From assembly GCF_001950255.1 (NCBI RefSeq), contig NZ_BDJK01000015.1:1-46413 (forward strand): a stretch of 46,413 nucleotides of DNA. The letters are read 5' to 3'. Below are positions 15,202 through 25,131 of this stretch, piece by piece. Both the position numbers and the translations under genes were made by a program. This stretch comes from Carboxydothermus pertinax. GTDB taxonomy: Bacteria; Bacillota; Z-2901; Carboxydothermales; Carboxydothermaceae. The first letter of the stretch is position 1. Every line of letters begins with the position of its first letter. A model generated the notes under the pieces. The model searched no databases. It saw only the letters and a program-made list of their open reading frames with translations, and had not been told where the DNA came from.

Positions 15202-18093
15202 ATGGTAGCTTATATCCCCTTAAATATTAAAACTGGCTATAGTTTTTTAGAAAGCAGCATTAAGCTTGAGGATTTAATGGAAAAAACCGTCCAGCAGGGT
15301 TTAAAAGCATTAGGTATTACGGATACCAATCTTTTTGGTGCTGCCAAAGCGTTTTTTTTAGCTAAAGCTTATAATTTAAAGCTTCTCCTCGGGCTTGAAG
15401 TTAAAAGTGAGGCAGGTCCACTTTGGCTTTACGCCCGGGATAACGAGGGTTATAAATTTTTGGTCAGGGCGGCTACCCGCAGGTATTTTGACCGGGAACT
15501 GTTGTCCCTTACCGAGCTACTAGAAGCCAAAGGACTTGTTATCCTTGCGGGGGCAGAATTTTTAGCGGCGGGTTTAAAAAAAGTCCTTTTGTTAAAGGAA
15601 GCTTTCGGCAGTGATTTTTACCTGCTGGTAACGGAAAAGGACCTTTTGTTTAAATCCGAAAGCCTTAAAACTTTTCTGGAAATTGAAAGAAAATACCAGT
15701 TGAAACTTGTCGCCAGCAATAATCCTTGCTTTTTAGAAAAAAGCCATTATTTTTATTGCCGGCTACTTTTAGCCATGAAAAACAATACTACCTTAGACCA
15801 GATTTACCGGACATCCCCCTATGCTTATTATCTTTCCCCAGAGGAAATGGCAACAATTTTTGCTCCTCTTGCCCATAGTTTAAAGACTACTTTGGAAATT
15901 GCCGAAAAAGTCGGTGACTACTTTGTGGAGGAAGAGTTAAAGCTTCCCGATTTTACCTGTATGAGCGAAAAGGATGAGTATTTAAGAAAACTGTGTACCG
16001 AGGGAGCCTATAAACGCTACGGCTACCTATCCCGGCAGATAGAAGAGAGGCTTAATTATGAGCTTGAAATAATAAAGCGCTTGGGATTTGCTGGCTATTT
16101 TCTAATTGTCCACGATCTTGTGCGTTATGCTCGCTCCCAGAACCTTGCCCTGGGTCCAGGAAGAGGCTCGGCAACGGGGAGTCTGGTACTTTACCTTCTG
16201 GAGGTTACCGAGGTTGATCCTTTACAGCACGGGCTTTTGTTTGAACGGTTTTTAAATCCGGGACGCAAAGTTTTACCCGATGTGGATTTGGACTTTGGCC
16301 ATTTAGACCGCGATCAGGTGATTGGTTATCTTTTCCAAAAATACGGTGAAGACGGAGTAGCCCATATCGGTACGGTAATAACCTTTGCCGCCCGGGGAGC
16401 AGTGCGGGAAGTAGCCAAAGCTTTAGGCTATCCTGAAGCGTTAATAAATAAGGTTACTCCTCTTTTTCCCGCTTTTGGCCAAAGCAGTATTGAAAAGGCT
16501 CTAAGGGTCCTACCGGAGATGCAGGAGGCGGCAAAAGACCAGGTAGTTAGAAACTTGCTGAAACACGCCCGGTTTTTTGAGGGGCATCCCCGCCATTTTT
16601 CGGTACACGCTTCTGGGCTGGTGGTTGCCCGGCGGGAAGATTTAGCCCAAATACCATTAGCTAAATCCCCCCGGGGAGAAAAAATAACCCAGTACGATAA
16701 GGATGATGTAGAGCGGTTGGGGTTTTTAAAAGTTGACGTTTTAGGGTTAAGGCTATTAACCGCTGTTTACCGGAGCCGGAAAAATGCTTCTATTCCTTTA
16801 GATGACCGGGCAACCTGGGAACGGATTCAAAAGGCTAAAACCATTGGCTGCTTTCAGTTAGAAAGTGATGGTATGCGTTATTACCTTGGTAAGGTGGCAC
16901 CTCAAAATATTGAAGAACTAGCCCAGGCTTTGGCTCTTTTTCGCCCCGGTCCGTTAGAAAGCGGGCAGGTAGAAAACTATCTTTTAGCAAAACAGCAAAA
17001 AGCTTTACCGGTATATCCCCACCCGGCTTTAAAGCCGGTTCTGGAAGAAAGCTACGGCCTGGTCCTTTATCAAGAACAGGTGCTAAAAATAGCAGCGCTG
17101 GTAGCCGGCTTTGATCTTGCCAAAAGCGATGACTTAAGGCGGGCGATGTCCAAACATGACCGGAAAATCATGGAAGGCCTTTATGAAGAGTTTCGGACGG
17201 GAGCGCTAAAAAACGGTTATACTCCCGAAGATGCCGAAAAAATTTTTGGTTTATTAAAAAATTTCGCCGGCTACGGGTTTAACAAAGCCCACGGTATTTC
17301 CTATGCTTATCTGGCTTATCACTCGACTTACCTTGCTACCCATTTACCCAAAACTTATTTTACTTTGCTTTTAAATTCCGAGGGAGGCTTTTATCCGCCG
17401 TCTTTTTATTTGAGAGAAGCTGTCCGGCGGGGAATTAAAATCCTGCTTCCGGATATTAACGAAAGTCATTATGGCTTTACCGAAACCGCTTCTGGGATAA
17501 GAATTGGCTTTAAAGATATCGAAGGGGTAGGGCCAAAGGCGGCAGAAATAATTTTGGCGGCCAGGTCCACTCTTTATACTTCCTTCTGGGATTTCTGGCA
17601 GCGGGCAGGATACAAACTTACGGCGGAAACCACCAGAAATCTCATTTTAGCCGGGGCGTTTGATTGTTTTGGCCAAAGCCGGGAAAGTCTTTTATATTCC
17701 TTAGAAATGTATAAAATTACCAAGCCGGTTCCGGGGCTTTTTCCAGAAATTGCTTTTTCTTTGGAAAAGAGAAAAACGACCGGCGACTATTTAAAAAAAG
17801 CCCAAAAAGTTATTGGTTTAAAATTCTGGCTGAATTTGGAGGCAAAAGTGGAAAAAGAAAGAGACGGGTTTATAATAACCGGGGAGGTGACCTTTGGCCG
17901 GCGCCGCTATACCCGTAAGGGAGAACCTTTTTTAACCCTAACCCTGGAGAACTGGCAGGAATTTTACGAAGTATTAGTCCCCTCCTCCCTTTACGGTAAA
18001 TCTTTCTGGAGCTTAACGAAAAAGTTTGTCCGGATTTGGGCAGTAGAAAAAGACGGACGCCTTCTTGCCCGAAAGATTATCCCTATCGCTTAA
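15202..18093 (+). CDS. dnaE: DnaE-type DNA polymerase III alpha subunit, short form
   Basis: This 963-aa C-family polymerase has an N-terminal PHP domain, the palm motif PDVDLDF (Asp360, Asp362, Asp364), fingers with GYGFNKAHGISY, a helix-hairpin-helix (DIEGVGPKAA, about 775-785) and an OB-like C-terminal region. PHP metal ligands look lost: the usual HxH near the start reads LNIKTGYS and the next motif reads ITDTNLFG, so proofreading by PHP is unlikely. It is about 100-200 residues shorter than common DnaE proteins. It could be a lagging-strand/primer-extending DnaE or an error-prone DnaE; the SOS-like box favours the second. It overlaps the opposing flippase gene by 11 bp. Confidence 0.88.
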   Translation: MVAYIPLNIKTGYSFLESSIKLEDLMEKTVQQGLKALGITDTNLFGAAKAFFLAKAYNLKLLLGLEVKSEAGPLWLYARDNEGYKFLVRAATRRYFDRELLSLTELLEAKGLVILAGAEFLAAGLKKVLLLKEAFGSDFYLLVTEKDLLFKSESLKTFLEIERKYQLKLVASNNPCFLEKSHYFYCRLLLAMKNNTTLDQIYRTSPYAYYLSPEEMATIFAPLAHSLKTTLEIAEKVGDYFVEEELKLPDFTCMSEKDEYLRKLCTEGAYKRYGYLSRQIEERLNYELEIIKRLGFAGYFLIVHDLVRYARSQNLALGPGRGSATGSLVLYLLEVTEVDPLQHGLLFERFLNPGRKVLPDVDLDFGHLDRDQVIGYLFQKYGEDGVAHIGTVITFAARGAVREVAKALGYPEALINKVTPLFPAFGQSSIEKALRVLPEMQEAAKDQVVRNLLKHARFFEGHPRHFSVHASGLVVARREDLAQIPLAKSPRGEKITQYDKDDVERLGFLKVDVLGLRLLTAVYRSRKNASIPLDDRATWERIQKAKTIGCFQLESDGMRYYLGKVAPQNIEELAQALALFRPGPLESGQVENYLLAKQQKALPVYPHPALKPVLEESYGLVLYQEQVLKIAALVAGFDLAKSDDLRRAMSKHDRKIMEGLYEEFRTGALKNGYTPEDAEKIFGLLKNFAGYGFNKAHGISYAYLAYHSTYLATHLPKTYFTLLLNSEGGFYPPSFYLREAVRRGIKILLPDINESHYGFTETASGIRIGFKDIEGVGPKAAEIILAARSTLYTSFWDFWQRAGYKLTAETTRNLILAGAFDCFGQSRESLLYSLEMYKITKPVPGLFPEIAFSLEKRKTTGDYLKKAQKVIGLKFWLNLEAKVEKERDGFIITGEVTFGRRRYTRKGEPFLTLTLENWQEFYEVLVPSSLYGKSFWSLTKKFVRIWAVEKDGRLLARKIIPIA

Positions 18094-19582
18094 AGAGACG
18101 AAATAAGCGGTTTAGTTCATATGAGGTGACCCCGCCCAGGAGAAGCAAGAGCCCAAGGTAAGAAAATCCGACAAAGAAAATTCCCAGGACAAGGTTAAAA
18201 GGGATTGTGGGGCTAAAAATTTTAGCAAATTCATAACCTAAAAGGAAAGAGCCAATAAAGGCTAAGATAACCTTTAAAATAGTTTTATCGCCGGTTAGGA
18301 AACGAAGTTCGAGCTTTAGGGCAAAAAAACTTAGCATAAATAAAAGAAGGTGGTAAAGACCGAAGGCAAGGCACGTACCGATGATCCCCAGGTGGATCGT
18401 TAGAAAATAGAGAACGAGAATTTTTACCAGGCTTGCGACTAGCATAATGTAAAAAGGGATCTGGGGTTTTGATAAGCCCTGAAAGATGCCGGTTACGGTT
18501 TGATACCAGTACAAAAAAGGTCCGCTTAAAGCAAGGATGGTTAAAAGCTTTCCGGCTTCCGGGTATTTAAAGAGGAAAGAAGTAAGGGGAGTGGCATAGA
18601 GAAGTAAGAGGGCGGTGACCGGAAAGCCGGCCATTAAAGATAGCTTAAAGGCATAAAAAGAACGTTTTCTTATTAAAGAAAAGTTGTCCTGGCCAAGAGC
18701 CTCAGCAATACTGGGAACTAAAGTAGTAGACAGGGTATTGGTTATTACCGCTGGAGTAAGAAGAAGGGTCATCGCTACCCCCGAAAATAAACCGTAGGTG
18801 GCTGTAGCTTCCCGGAAGGATAGGCCGGATAAGACCAGAACTTTGGGAATTAACAGAGCATCTAAAGCGGAGAGGAGGGTTGCCATAATGCGGGTAAGGG
18901 TTACCGGAATAGCTAAGGAAAAGATTTTTTTGAGATAAACTACGGGAAATCTTAGAGGAAACGTAAATTTTTTATCTAAAAATAATAGGCCTACCAAAAG
19001 CCCAACCGCTTCCCCGGCCAAAACGCCAAGGGAAGGTCCGCAAAGAGCTTCTTTTAAGCTTATTTTAATAAAGGCTGAAGTTAACGCTAAGGATACTGTA
19101 ATCCTAACGATTTGTTCAATATTTTGCGCCAATGCTGGAACATTCCAGCGCAAAAGTCCGATAAAATATCCCCTTAAAGCTGATGACGCGGCGATTACGG
19201 GTATTGAAGGTACCAGCCATAAAAAAGCATAAAAACTATATTCCGAAGGAAATAAAAGATTGCGAAAAAAGGGAAGAATGAAAAAAAATACCCCTAAGAC
19301 GGCAATGCTAAAAAATAAAAGGAAGATTATGGAGAAAAAAAGAAGGGTTTTACTCTCAGCACGGTTTTTAGAGCCTTCCTGAGCTATAGTTTGGGACAGA
19401 GCCAGAGGTATTCCCAGGGTTGCGACCACTAATAAAAAAACAAAAACCGGATAAGCCATATTGTAGTAACCAATCCCTTCTGCTCCCAAAAGCCGTACAA
19501 TTAAAATCTGATAGATAAACCCCAAAATTCGGTTTAGAAAACTTACGAAACTCATGACAAGAGTTCCGTATAAAAGTGACAT
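18083..19582 (-). CDS. SpoVB-like MOP-family lipid flippase
   Basis: This 499-aa polytopic membrane protein has about 14 hydrophobic segments and the MATE/MOP-type N-terminus with RLLGAEGIGYYNMAYP, typical of SpoVB/YtgP/MurJ-like polysaccharide exporters. Such proteins flip lipid-linked sugars such as lipid II or polysaccharide precursors; in spore formers SpoVB is needed for cortex formation. AAAGGGG lies before ATG 19582. The exact subfamily (SpoVB against YtgP or a general exporter) cannot be fixed by eye. It runs against dnaE, with an 11-bp tail overlap and no clear terminator. Confidence 0.85.
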   Translation of the reverse strand: MSLLYGTLVMSFVSFLNRILGFIYQILIVRLLGAEGIGYYNMAYPVFVFLLVVATLGIPLALSQTIAQEGSKNRAESKTLLFFSIIFLLFFSIAVLGVFFFILPFFRNLLFPSEYSFYAFLWLVPSIPVIAASSALRGYFIGLLRWNVPALAQNIEQIVRITVSLALTSAFIKISLKEALCGPSLGVLAGEAVGLLVGLLFLDKKFTFPLRFPVVYLKKIFSLAIPVTLTRIMATLLSALDALLIPKVLVLSGLSFREATATYGLFSGVAMTLLLTPAVITNTLSTTLVPSIAEALGQDNFSLIRKRSFYAFKLSLMAGFPVTALLLLYATPLTSFLFKYPEAGKLLTILALSGPFLYWYQTVTGIFQGLSKPQIPFYIMLVASLVKILVLYFLTIHLGIIGTCLAFGLYHLLLFMLSFFALKLELRFLTGDKTILKVILAFIGSFLLGYEFAKIFSPTIPFNLVLGIFFVGFSYLGLLLLLGGVTSYELNRLFRLFKR

Positions 19583-19688
19583 CCCAATACCCCTTTGCTT
19601 GATAAAGTTAGCGGTTATTAAAAAGTATGTTTAACAAAATTCCCTTAGAATTAAAAAAATTTAAAAAAAGAAAAGGAAAACCAAAAAT

Positions 19689-19730
19689 TATGCTGAAATA
19701 ATATATTAATATTAATAAAACATCAGCATA
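19689..19730 (+). promoter_or_regulatory. Leader inverted repeat before the EF-G-like gene
   Basis: TATGCTGA (19689-19696) and TCAGCATA (19723-19730) form an 8-bp inverted repeat around a 26-nt loop of almost pure A/T. The second arm touches the ribosome binding site GGAGGG (19731-19736). It may be an RNA hairpin affecting translation or a DNA operator. The rest of 19583-19742 is A/T-rich and holds no gene. Confidence 0.5.
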
Positions 19731-19742
19731 GGAGGGCTTTGG

Positions 19743-21761
19743 ATGAGAAGCTACCCAACAGAGTTTTTAAGGAACATCGGTATCTTTGCCCACAGCGGGG
19801 CGGGCAAGACCAGTCTTACCGAAGCTTTGCTCTACAATACCGGGGTTTTAAGCCGTATGGGCCGGGTGGAAGACGGCAATACGGTTTCCGACTATCATCC
19901 AGAGGAAATTAAAAGGAAGGTGACCATTCACTCTTCCCTTGTGCCCTGTGAGTGGAACAATCACAAGTTAAACTTTATCGATACTCCCGGGTATGCGGAT
20001 TTTATTGGTGAGGTAAAAAGTGTCTTAAAAGTAGTAGAAGGGGCAATTTTCGTGGTTTGCGCGGCATCCGGCGTGGAGATTCAGACGGAAGTGGTCTGGA
20101 ATCTTGCAGACAATGCTGGTTTGCCGCGTTTTGTATTTATAAATAAAATTGACCGGGAAAATGCCAGTTTTGAGAAAACTTTAAACCAGATACGGGAGAT
20201 TCTTTCCTCCAAAGTCGTACCTTTGCAGATACCAATTGGCGAAGGGGAAAACTTTAAAGGATATATAGATATCCTCAAAAATAAGGCGTACCTTTTTGAT
20301 GGAAAAAGCCTAAAAGAAAGCGCCGTCCCCGCTGATTATGAGGATAAAGTTATGGAAGCCTGGATGCAATTAACGGAAGCTGCTGCGGAAAATGACGATG
20401 AGCTCCTAATGATGTATTTAGATGGTGCAGAATTAACTCCGGAACAGGTAGCTTTTGGTTTGAAAAAAGGGGTCATGGCGGGGAAAGTTTATCCCCTTTT
20501 TGTGGGTTCTGCTACAAAAAATATCGGAATTAAAGATTTGTTAAATGCCGCTTGTGAGCTCTTGCCGCCTCCCCCAAAACATTACGACCATCCAGTAGCG
20601 TATGTGTTTAAAACTTTAGCTGACCCCTATGTTGGCAGAATTAACTTTGTGAAAGTTTTGGGTGGAGCTTTAAAGCCTGAGACCACTCTTTATAACTTTA
20701 AAAAAGACAAACCGGAAAAAATTGGTCATATCCTCTATATGCGGGGAAAAGAGCAGGCGCAAACTGAAGAAGTACCGGCCGGAGATATTGCTTGCTTAAT
20801 TAAACTTACCGAAACCGGTACCGGCGATGTTTTAAGTTTAAAAGATAAGCCTGTCGAGATTGAACCGATAGATTATCCTACTCCCAACATGACCATTGCC
20901 ATTCTCCCCAAAAGTAAAAACGATGAAGACCGCCTTTCTACCGCTCTCCATCGTGCCTTGGAAGAAGACCCAACCCTTAGACTTGAGAAAAACTTGGAGA
21001 CCCACCAGAACCTCCTTTCGGGGATGGGAGAACTTCATTTAGAAATTGTTTTAGAGTCAATTAAGAGAAAATTTGGCGTTGAAGTTGTTACTGAAGAACT
21101 GAGAGTACCTTACCGGGAAACGATTAGGAAAACGGTACAGGTGGAAGGCAAATATAAAAAGCAAACCGGAGGTCGGGGGCAGTACGGCCATGTGTGGCTG
21201 CGTTTAGAGCCGCTTCCCGATAAAGAATTTGAATTTGGGGAAGAGATTTTTGGCGGGGCAGTTCCCAAACAGTACTTTCCGGCGGTGGAAAAAGGTATCC
21301 GGGAAGCGTTAAATGAAGGGGTACTGGCCGGTTATAAAGTGATGAATGTGCGCGCAGTACTGTATGACGGCTCCTATCACCCGGTCGATTCTTCGGAGAT
21401 GGCCTTTAAGATTGCTGCCAGTCAAGCCTTTAAAAAAGGTGTACGGGAAGCCAATCCGGTAATTTTAGAGCCGATTATGGAAGTGGAAGTTACCGTACCG
21501 GAGCAGTTTATGGGGGATGTGATTAGCGACTTTAACGGCAAACGGGGTCATGTCTTAGGAATGGAAACTCAGGGCCGCTGGGCTAAAGTTAAAGCCCATG
21601 TTCCCTATGCCGAAATGTTAAAATACAATATTGACCTAAAAGCCATGACCCAGGCTCGGGGCTTTTATACTATGACCTTTAGCCATTATCAGGAAGTACC
21701 GCCTAAACTGCAGGAAGAAATTATCAAAAAAGCAAACTTAAATAAAAAAGAGGAAGAATAA
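19743..21761 (+). CDS. EF-G-like translational GTPase
   Basis: This 672-aa protein has the EF-G domain order. Its GTPase domain shows G1 AHSGAGKTS (about 16-24), G3 DTPGYADF and G4 NKID; domains II to V follow, with GGRGQYGHVWLR in domain IV. It belongs to the EF-G-like (FusA2/EF-G-II) group of second EF-Gs rather than the main factor, which normally sits in the str operon with rpsL, rpsG and tuf; none of those are here. It may act in ribosome recycling or under stress; the precise role is unknown. It stands alone between a leader repeat and a terminator. Confidence 0.88.
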   Translation: MRSYPTEFLRNIGIFAHSGAGKTSLTEALLYNTGVLSRMGRVEDGNTVSDYHPEEIKRKVTIHSSLVPCEWNNHKLNFIDTPGYADFIGEVKSVLKVVEGAIFVVCAASGVEIQTEVVWNLADNAGLPRFVFINKIDRENASFEKTLNQIREILSSKVVPLQIPIGEGENFKGYIDILKNKAYLFDGKSLKESAVPADYEDKVMEAWMQLTEAAAENDDELLMMYLDGAELTPEQVAFGLKKGVMAGKVYPLFVGSATKNIGIKDLLNAACELLPPPPKHYDHPVAYVFKTLADPYVGRINFVKVLGGALKPETTLYNFKKDKPEKIGHILYMRGKEQAQTEEVPAGDIACLIKLTETGTGDVLSLKDKPVEIEPIDYPTPNMTIAILPKSKNDEDRLSTALHRALEEDPTLRLEKNLETHQNLLSGMGELHLEIVLESIKRKFGVEVVTEELRVPYRETIRKTVQVEGKYKKQTGGRGQYGHVWLRLEPLPDKEFEFGEEIFGGAVPKQYFPAVEKGIREALNEGVLAGYKVMNVRAVLYDGSYHPVDSSEMAFKIAASQAFKKGVREANPVILEPIMEVEVTVPEQFMGDVISDFNGKRGHVLGMETQGRWAKVKAHVPYAEMLKYNIDLKAMTQARGFYTMTFSHYQEVPPKLQEEIIKKANLNKKEEE

Positions 21762-21784
21762 GCCTGGTTTTTTGCCAGGCTTTT
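21761..21784 (+). terminator. Terminator of the EF-G-like gene
   Basis: AGCCTGG (21761-21767) pairs with CCAGGCT (21775-21781) over a 7-nt T-rich loop, followed by TTTT. It starts at the stop codon. Confidence 0.85.
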
Positions 21785-21793
21785 ATCTTCTAA

Positions 21794-21820
21794 TAAAATA
21801 CTAATCAAAATTGCCGAAAT
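21794..21820 (+). promoter_or_regulatory. SigD-like promoter of the motA-cheB operon
   Basis: TAAA (21794-21797), 15 nt, then GCCGAAAT (21813-21820), against the SigD/Sigma-28 consensus TAAA-N15-GCCGATAT. The same -10 octamer is used before hag. A second, SigA extended -10 (TGTTATAAT, 21904-21912) lies nearer the gene and might also serve. Confidence 0.7.
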
Positions 21821-21945
21821 ATTTCTTGGAGATGCAATTTATATGATTTTTTGATAAATTTTGAACCTAATATAACTTAAACTATAAAATTTTGCAGATT
21901 ATTTGTTATAATTAAAACAAAAATGGGTTTAAGGGGCGAGAAACG

Positions 21946-22749
21946 ATGGAGATAATGGTTGTTTTAGGTGTAGTTTTAGCTTTTGCCTCATTAATTACGG
22001 GATTTTTAATGGAAGGGGGTACTATTTCTGCTCTGGTAGCACCTTCAGCGGCTTTAATAATTTTTGGGGGAACAATTGGGGCCAGTATCGTGGCTTTTTC
22101 GACGGAAGAAGTATTAGCAATTCCCAAATATTTTAAAATCATGCTTACCCAGAAACTACCTAATGAATTAGAAGTAGTTAAACAAATTGTAACGTTATCC
22201 CAAAAAGCCCGGCGGGAAGGTTTACTAGCCTTAGAAAATGACCTGCCTAACATTAAAGATGATTTTCTGCGGCGGGGTTTGCAGTTAATCGTTGATGGTA
22301 CCGACCCTGAGCTGTTCCGTTCAATCCTAGAAAACGAAATTTACGCCATAGCCGAAAGACACCGGGCAGGAGCCGAATTTTTTGAAGCGGCCGGAGGGTA
22401 TGCTCCGACCATGGGGATTATCGGTACGGTGATGGGATTGGTGCACGTTTTAGGGCAACTTTCTACTCCGGACAAACTCGGTCCGGCCATTGCGATGGCT
22501 TTTACAGCAACTTTATATGGGGTTTCATCGGCTAACATTTTGTGGCTACCTTTTTCGGCAAAGCTCAAAAATTTAAGTAAAAAAGAACTGTTAATTCGGG
22601 AAATGATGTTAGAAGGTTTAGTTTCTTTACAGGAAGGTCACAACCCCTTGTTGATTGAAGAGAAACTTCGGTCATTCTTAAAACCCAAACTTAGGGAGCA
22701 AAACCTAAAAGAAGGTAAAGGTGAATTAAATGAAGCGGCGTCCGCATGA
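21946..22749 (+). CDS. motA: Flagellar motor stator protein MotA
   Basis: This 267-aa inner-membrane protein pairs with MotB to form the ion channel of the flagellar stator. Four hydrophobic segments are visible: two near the N-terminus (about 2-22 and 29-48) and two around 150-175 and 183-205. The conserved proline of the third membrane segment is Pro154 in YAPTMGIIGTVMGL. The charged cytoplasmic loop lies between. It overlaps motB by 20 nt, the usual translational coupling. It heads the motA-motB-mcp-cheW-cheA-cheB operon. Confidence 0.95.
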   Translation: MEIMVVLGVVLAFASLITGFLMEGGTISALVAPSAALIIFGGTIGASIVAFSTEEVLAIPKYFKIMLTQKLPNELEVVKQIVTLSQKARREGLLALENDLPNIKDDFLRRGLQLIVDGTDPELFRSILENEIYAIAERHRAGAEFFEAAGGYAPTMGIIGTVMGLVHVLGQLSTPDKLGPAIAMAFTATLYGVSSANILWLPFSAKLKNLSKKELLIREMMLEGLVSLQEGHNPLLIEEKLRSFLKPKLREQNLKEGKGELNEAASA

Positions 22750-23530
22750 GGGAAAAAAGCCAAATCACGAGCGCTGGTTAATTACTTACGCTGATATGAT
22801 TACGCTTTTAATGGTAATGTTTATAGTTTTATATGCCCTTTCTAATGTGGATGCGAATAAGTTTAGAGCTCTGGCGGACTCACTAAGTAAAGCTTTAGGG
22901 GGAGGAGGAATAGTTTTAACTAACGTTGGACCCGATGTGGTAACTGGGAGTAATGCAAGTGTAAGCGGCAGTATGGGCAAGTCCAATAACGAACAATTAC
23001 CAGCGGTCGATGAAAAAGATTTAAAAGAAACCGCTAATTTGGCAATTATCAAGACAAAGGTAGAATCGTACATAAAAGCCAAAGGTTTAAACGCCAGCGT
23101 TACAGCGACCCTGGAAGAAAGGGGAGTGGTTATATCCTTTAAAGATGCCATTTTGTTTAAATTAGGCTCGGCAGAACTTACTCCCAAAGCTCGAACTATA
23201 GTCAGACAGATTGGAGAAATTTTACTTCCTTTACCCAATTATATCCGAATTGAAGGACATACCGATAACTTGCCGATTAAAACCAGTAAATATCCATCTA
23301 ATTGGGAGCTTTCAACGGCACGGGCGACCTCGGTAGTACATGAGTTAATCGATGAACTGAATTTTCCTCCTTATCGCTTATCGGCGATAGGGTACGGGGA
23401 GTATCGGCCAAAAGTGCCCAATAATTCGGAACAAAACCGCCAAAAAAATCGCCGGGTTGATATAGTTATTTTAAAAACAAAGTATGATGTGGCCGAACCA
23501 AAGAGTGAAAAATCTGCGGGAAGTAAATAA
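22730..23530 (+). CDS. motB: Flagellar motor stator protein MotB
   Basis: This 266-aa protein has a short basic N-terminus, one membrane helix (about 17-39) bearing the ion-binding Asp22 in [10 protein letters not shown], a flexible plug/linker, and a C-terminal OmpA-like peptidoglycan-binding domain (about 135-250) with EGHTDNLPI and a helix containing WELSTARA. It anchors the stator to the wall. Whether the motor uses H+ or Na+ cannot be decided by eye. Confidence 0.95.
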   Translation: MKRRPHEGKKPNHERWLITYADMITLLMVMFIVLYALSNVDANKFRALADSLSKALGGGGIVLTNVGPDVVTGSNASVSGSMGKSNNEQLPAVDEKDLKETANLAIIKTKVESYIKAKGLNASVTATLEERGVVISFKDAILFKLGSAELTPKARTIVRQIGEILLPLPNYIRIEGHTDNLPIKTSKYPSNWELSTARATSVVHELIDELNFPPYRLSAIGYGEYRPKVPNNSEQNRQKNRRVDIVILKTKYDVAEPKSEKSAGSK

Positions 23531-23543
23531 AGGGGGGAAAGCA

Positions 23544-25115
23544 ATGGGGGGATTTAAACTTCGGTTAAGCATCCGGGCCAAACTTTTTATCCTGACTTTT
23601 ATCTTGGCTTCGATGATGGTAATTGGAGGAACGGGTGCGGTATTTTCTACCTATTTGGTTAACCAAAGCCATGAAAAGCAAAACAAAGAGCTTTTAGGAG
23701 AGCTTCAACGGTTAGGGGAAATAAAAACCTCTCTTTTTCAGTTTTTTAACTCTACCAACGATTACCTCCTTTTTCCTAATTCTCAAAGGCTGGCGGAGGT
23801 GAAGAAAAACTATCGGGAAATTTCTAATCTTTTGACCTCTGCCAAAAAATTGGCCCACAGCAGTGAAGAAAAGCAACAATATGATGAAATTGCATCGATT
23901 TTAAATAAATCCCAAAATTTATTAGAAAAAAATGCTATTAATACTAATTTCGAACAACGACAAACCGCAATGAATATGCTCCAAACCAATGCCAGGAATA
24001 TCTTACATCACTTAAATAAACTGGAAGATATTGCTAAACAAGAAGATAACAAGGCACGGGAAAAACTTTTAAAAATCTTTAAAGTCGCAGCCGGAGCGGT
24101 GGGAGGTAGTACCGCTTTAGCGGCAATCTTAGCGATGACCATTGGGTATTTTATTACCAATCCCCTTATTGTTTCTCTACAAAAATTAAGAGAGACGGTG
24201 CGCAAGGTTGAAGAAGGTTGTCTTAATTGTACGGTTGAAATTAAACAAAATGATGAATTAGGGGATTTATCGAATGACTTAAATAACATGATCTTAAAGT
24301 TAAATAGTCTAATTTCCACAATAACTTCGGAGCTAGAAAACTTATACGGGGTTTCCGACCAGGTAGCTTCAGCGGCGGAACAAGTATCTAAAGGGGCGGT
24401 TGAACAAGCCGCCCAGGTCCAAGGTGCCACCACGGCAGTAGATGAGATTGTTCGCGGAATTCAGGAAGCCGCCAATCAAGCGGCTAATGCTGCTAAAGTT
24501 TCAGAAGAAACGATGATGCAAGCGCAAACCGGAGCAAAAACCGTATCCCAATTAAACGATAGTATGGAAAAAATTAACCGCGAGATAAATAATTTGGGAA
24601 ATAATATTTACCGAATTACCGAGTTTTTGGCAGTTATTGAAGATATTGCTGAACAAACAAGCCTTTTAGCTCTTAATGCGGCCATTGAAGCAGCTCGGGC
24701 CGGTGAACATGGCCGGGGATTTGCGGTGGTGGCGGAAAATGTAAGAAAGCTTGCCGAACGTTCTGCTAAATCCACCAAAGAAATAGAACAACTGGTGGCG
24801 GAAATTCAAAAGAGCAGTAGGGAAACTTTTGCTGCCCTCCATGATGGTAATGAAATGGTTAACAAAAATAAAGAATCTTTTAACCAGATTTTAAATGCCG
24901 TTAATTCCGTAGTCGCAATGATTGAAGAAATAGCAAAATACGGCAATGATGTGGCAACGCGTGCCAGCCAAACCATTGAAATGATTAACTCGATTTCTGC
25001 AGTTACCCAGGAAACCGCAGCTACCACGGAAGAACTGGCGGCTACTTCTCATACTTTGGTTGAAACTTCCAATAAGATCAAGGCCCAAATAGCTTATTTT
25101 AATACCAGCAATTAA
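23544..25115 (+). CDS. Methyl-accepting chemotaxis protein
   Basis: This 523-aa receptor has membrane helix 1 (about 14-36), an extracytoplasmic helical sensor of about 145 residues (likely four-helix bundle), membrane helix 2 (about 181-206), a HAMP linker and a long signalling coiled coil. The hairpin tip [24 protein letters not shown] near residue 366 is the CheA/CheW contact. ATG 23544 follows AGGGGGGAAA; the longer in-frame start at 23484 would overlap motB. Ligand unknown. It is the only receptor in the window and sits between motB and cheW. Confidence 0.93.
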   Translation: MGGFKLRLSIRAKLFILTFILASMMVIGGTGAVFSTYLVNQSHEKQNKELLGELQRLGEIKTSLFQFFNSTNDYLLFPNSQRLAEVKKNYREISNLLTSAKKLAHSSEEKQQYDEIASILNKSQNLLEKNAINTNFEQRQTAMNMLQTNARNILHHLNKLEDIAKQEDNKAREKLLKIFKVAAGAVGGSTALAAILAMTIGYFITNPLIVSLQKLRETVRKVEEGCLNCTVEIKQNDELGDLSNDLNNMILKLNSLISTITSELENLYGVSDQVASAAEQVSKGAVEQAAQVQGATTAVDEIVRGIQEAANQAANAAKVSEETMMQAQTGAKTVSQLNDSMEKINREINNLGNNIYRITEFLAVIEDIAEQTSLLALNAAIEAARAGEHGRGFAVVAENVRKLAERSAKSTKEIEQLVAEIQKSSRETFAALHDGNEMVNKNKESFNQILNAVNSVVAMIEEIAKYGNDVATRASQTIEMINSISAVTQETAATTEELAATSHTLVETSNKIKAQIAYFNTSN

Positions 25116-25131
25116 GGGAGGAGGCATTTTT

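Noticed and set aside
18087-18109. Bidirectional terminator between dnaE and the flippase gene
   Set aside because: Only a 6-bp CGCTTA/TAAGCG stem with an 11-nt loop and no T run; too weak to call.
22786-23238. Open frame of 150 codons on the minus strand
   Set aside because: It is opposite motB and has the composition of an antisense shadow; no ribosome binding site or motif.
24008-24433. Open frame of 141 codons on the minus strand
   Set aside because: It is opposite the chemoreceptor HAMP/coil region; repetitive Ser/Thr/Leu composition typical of a shadow frame.
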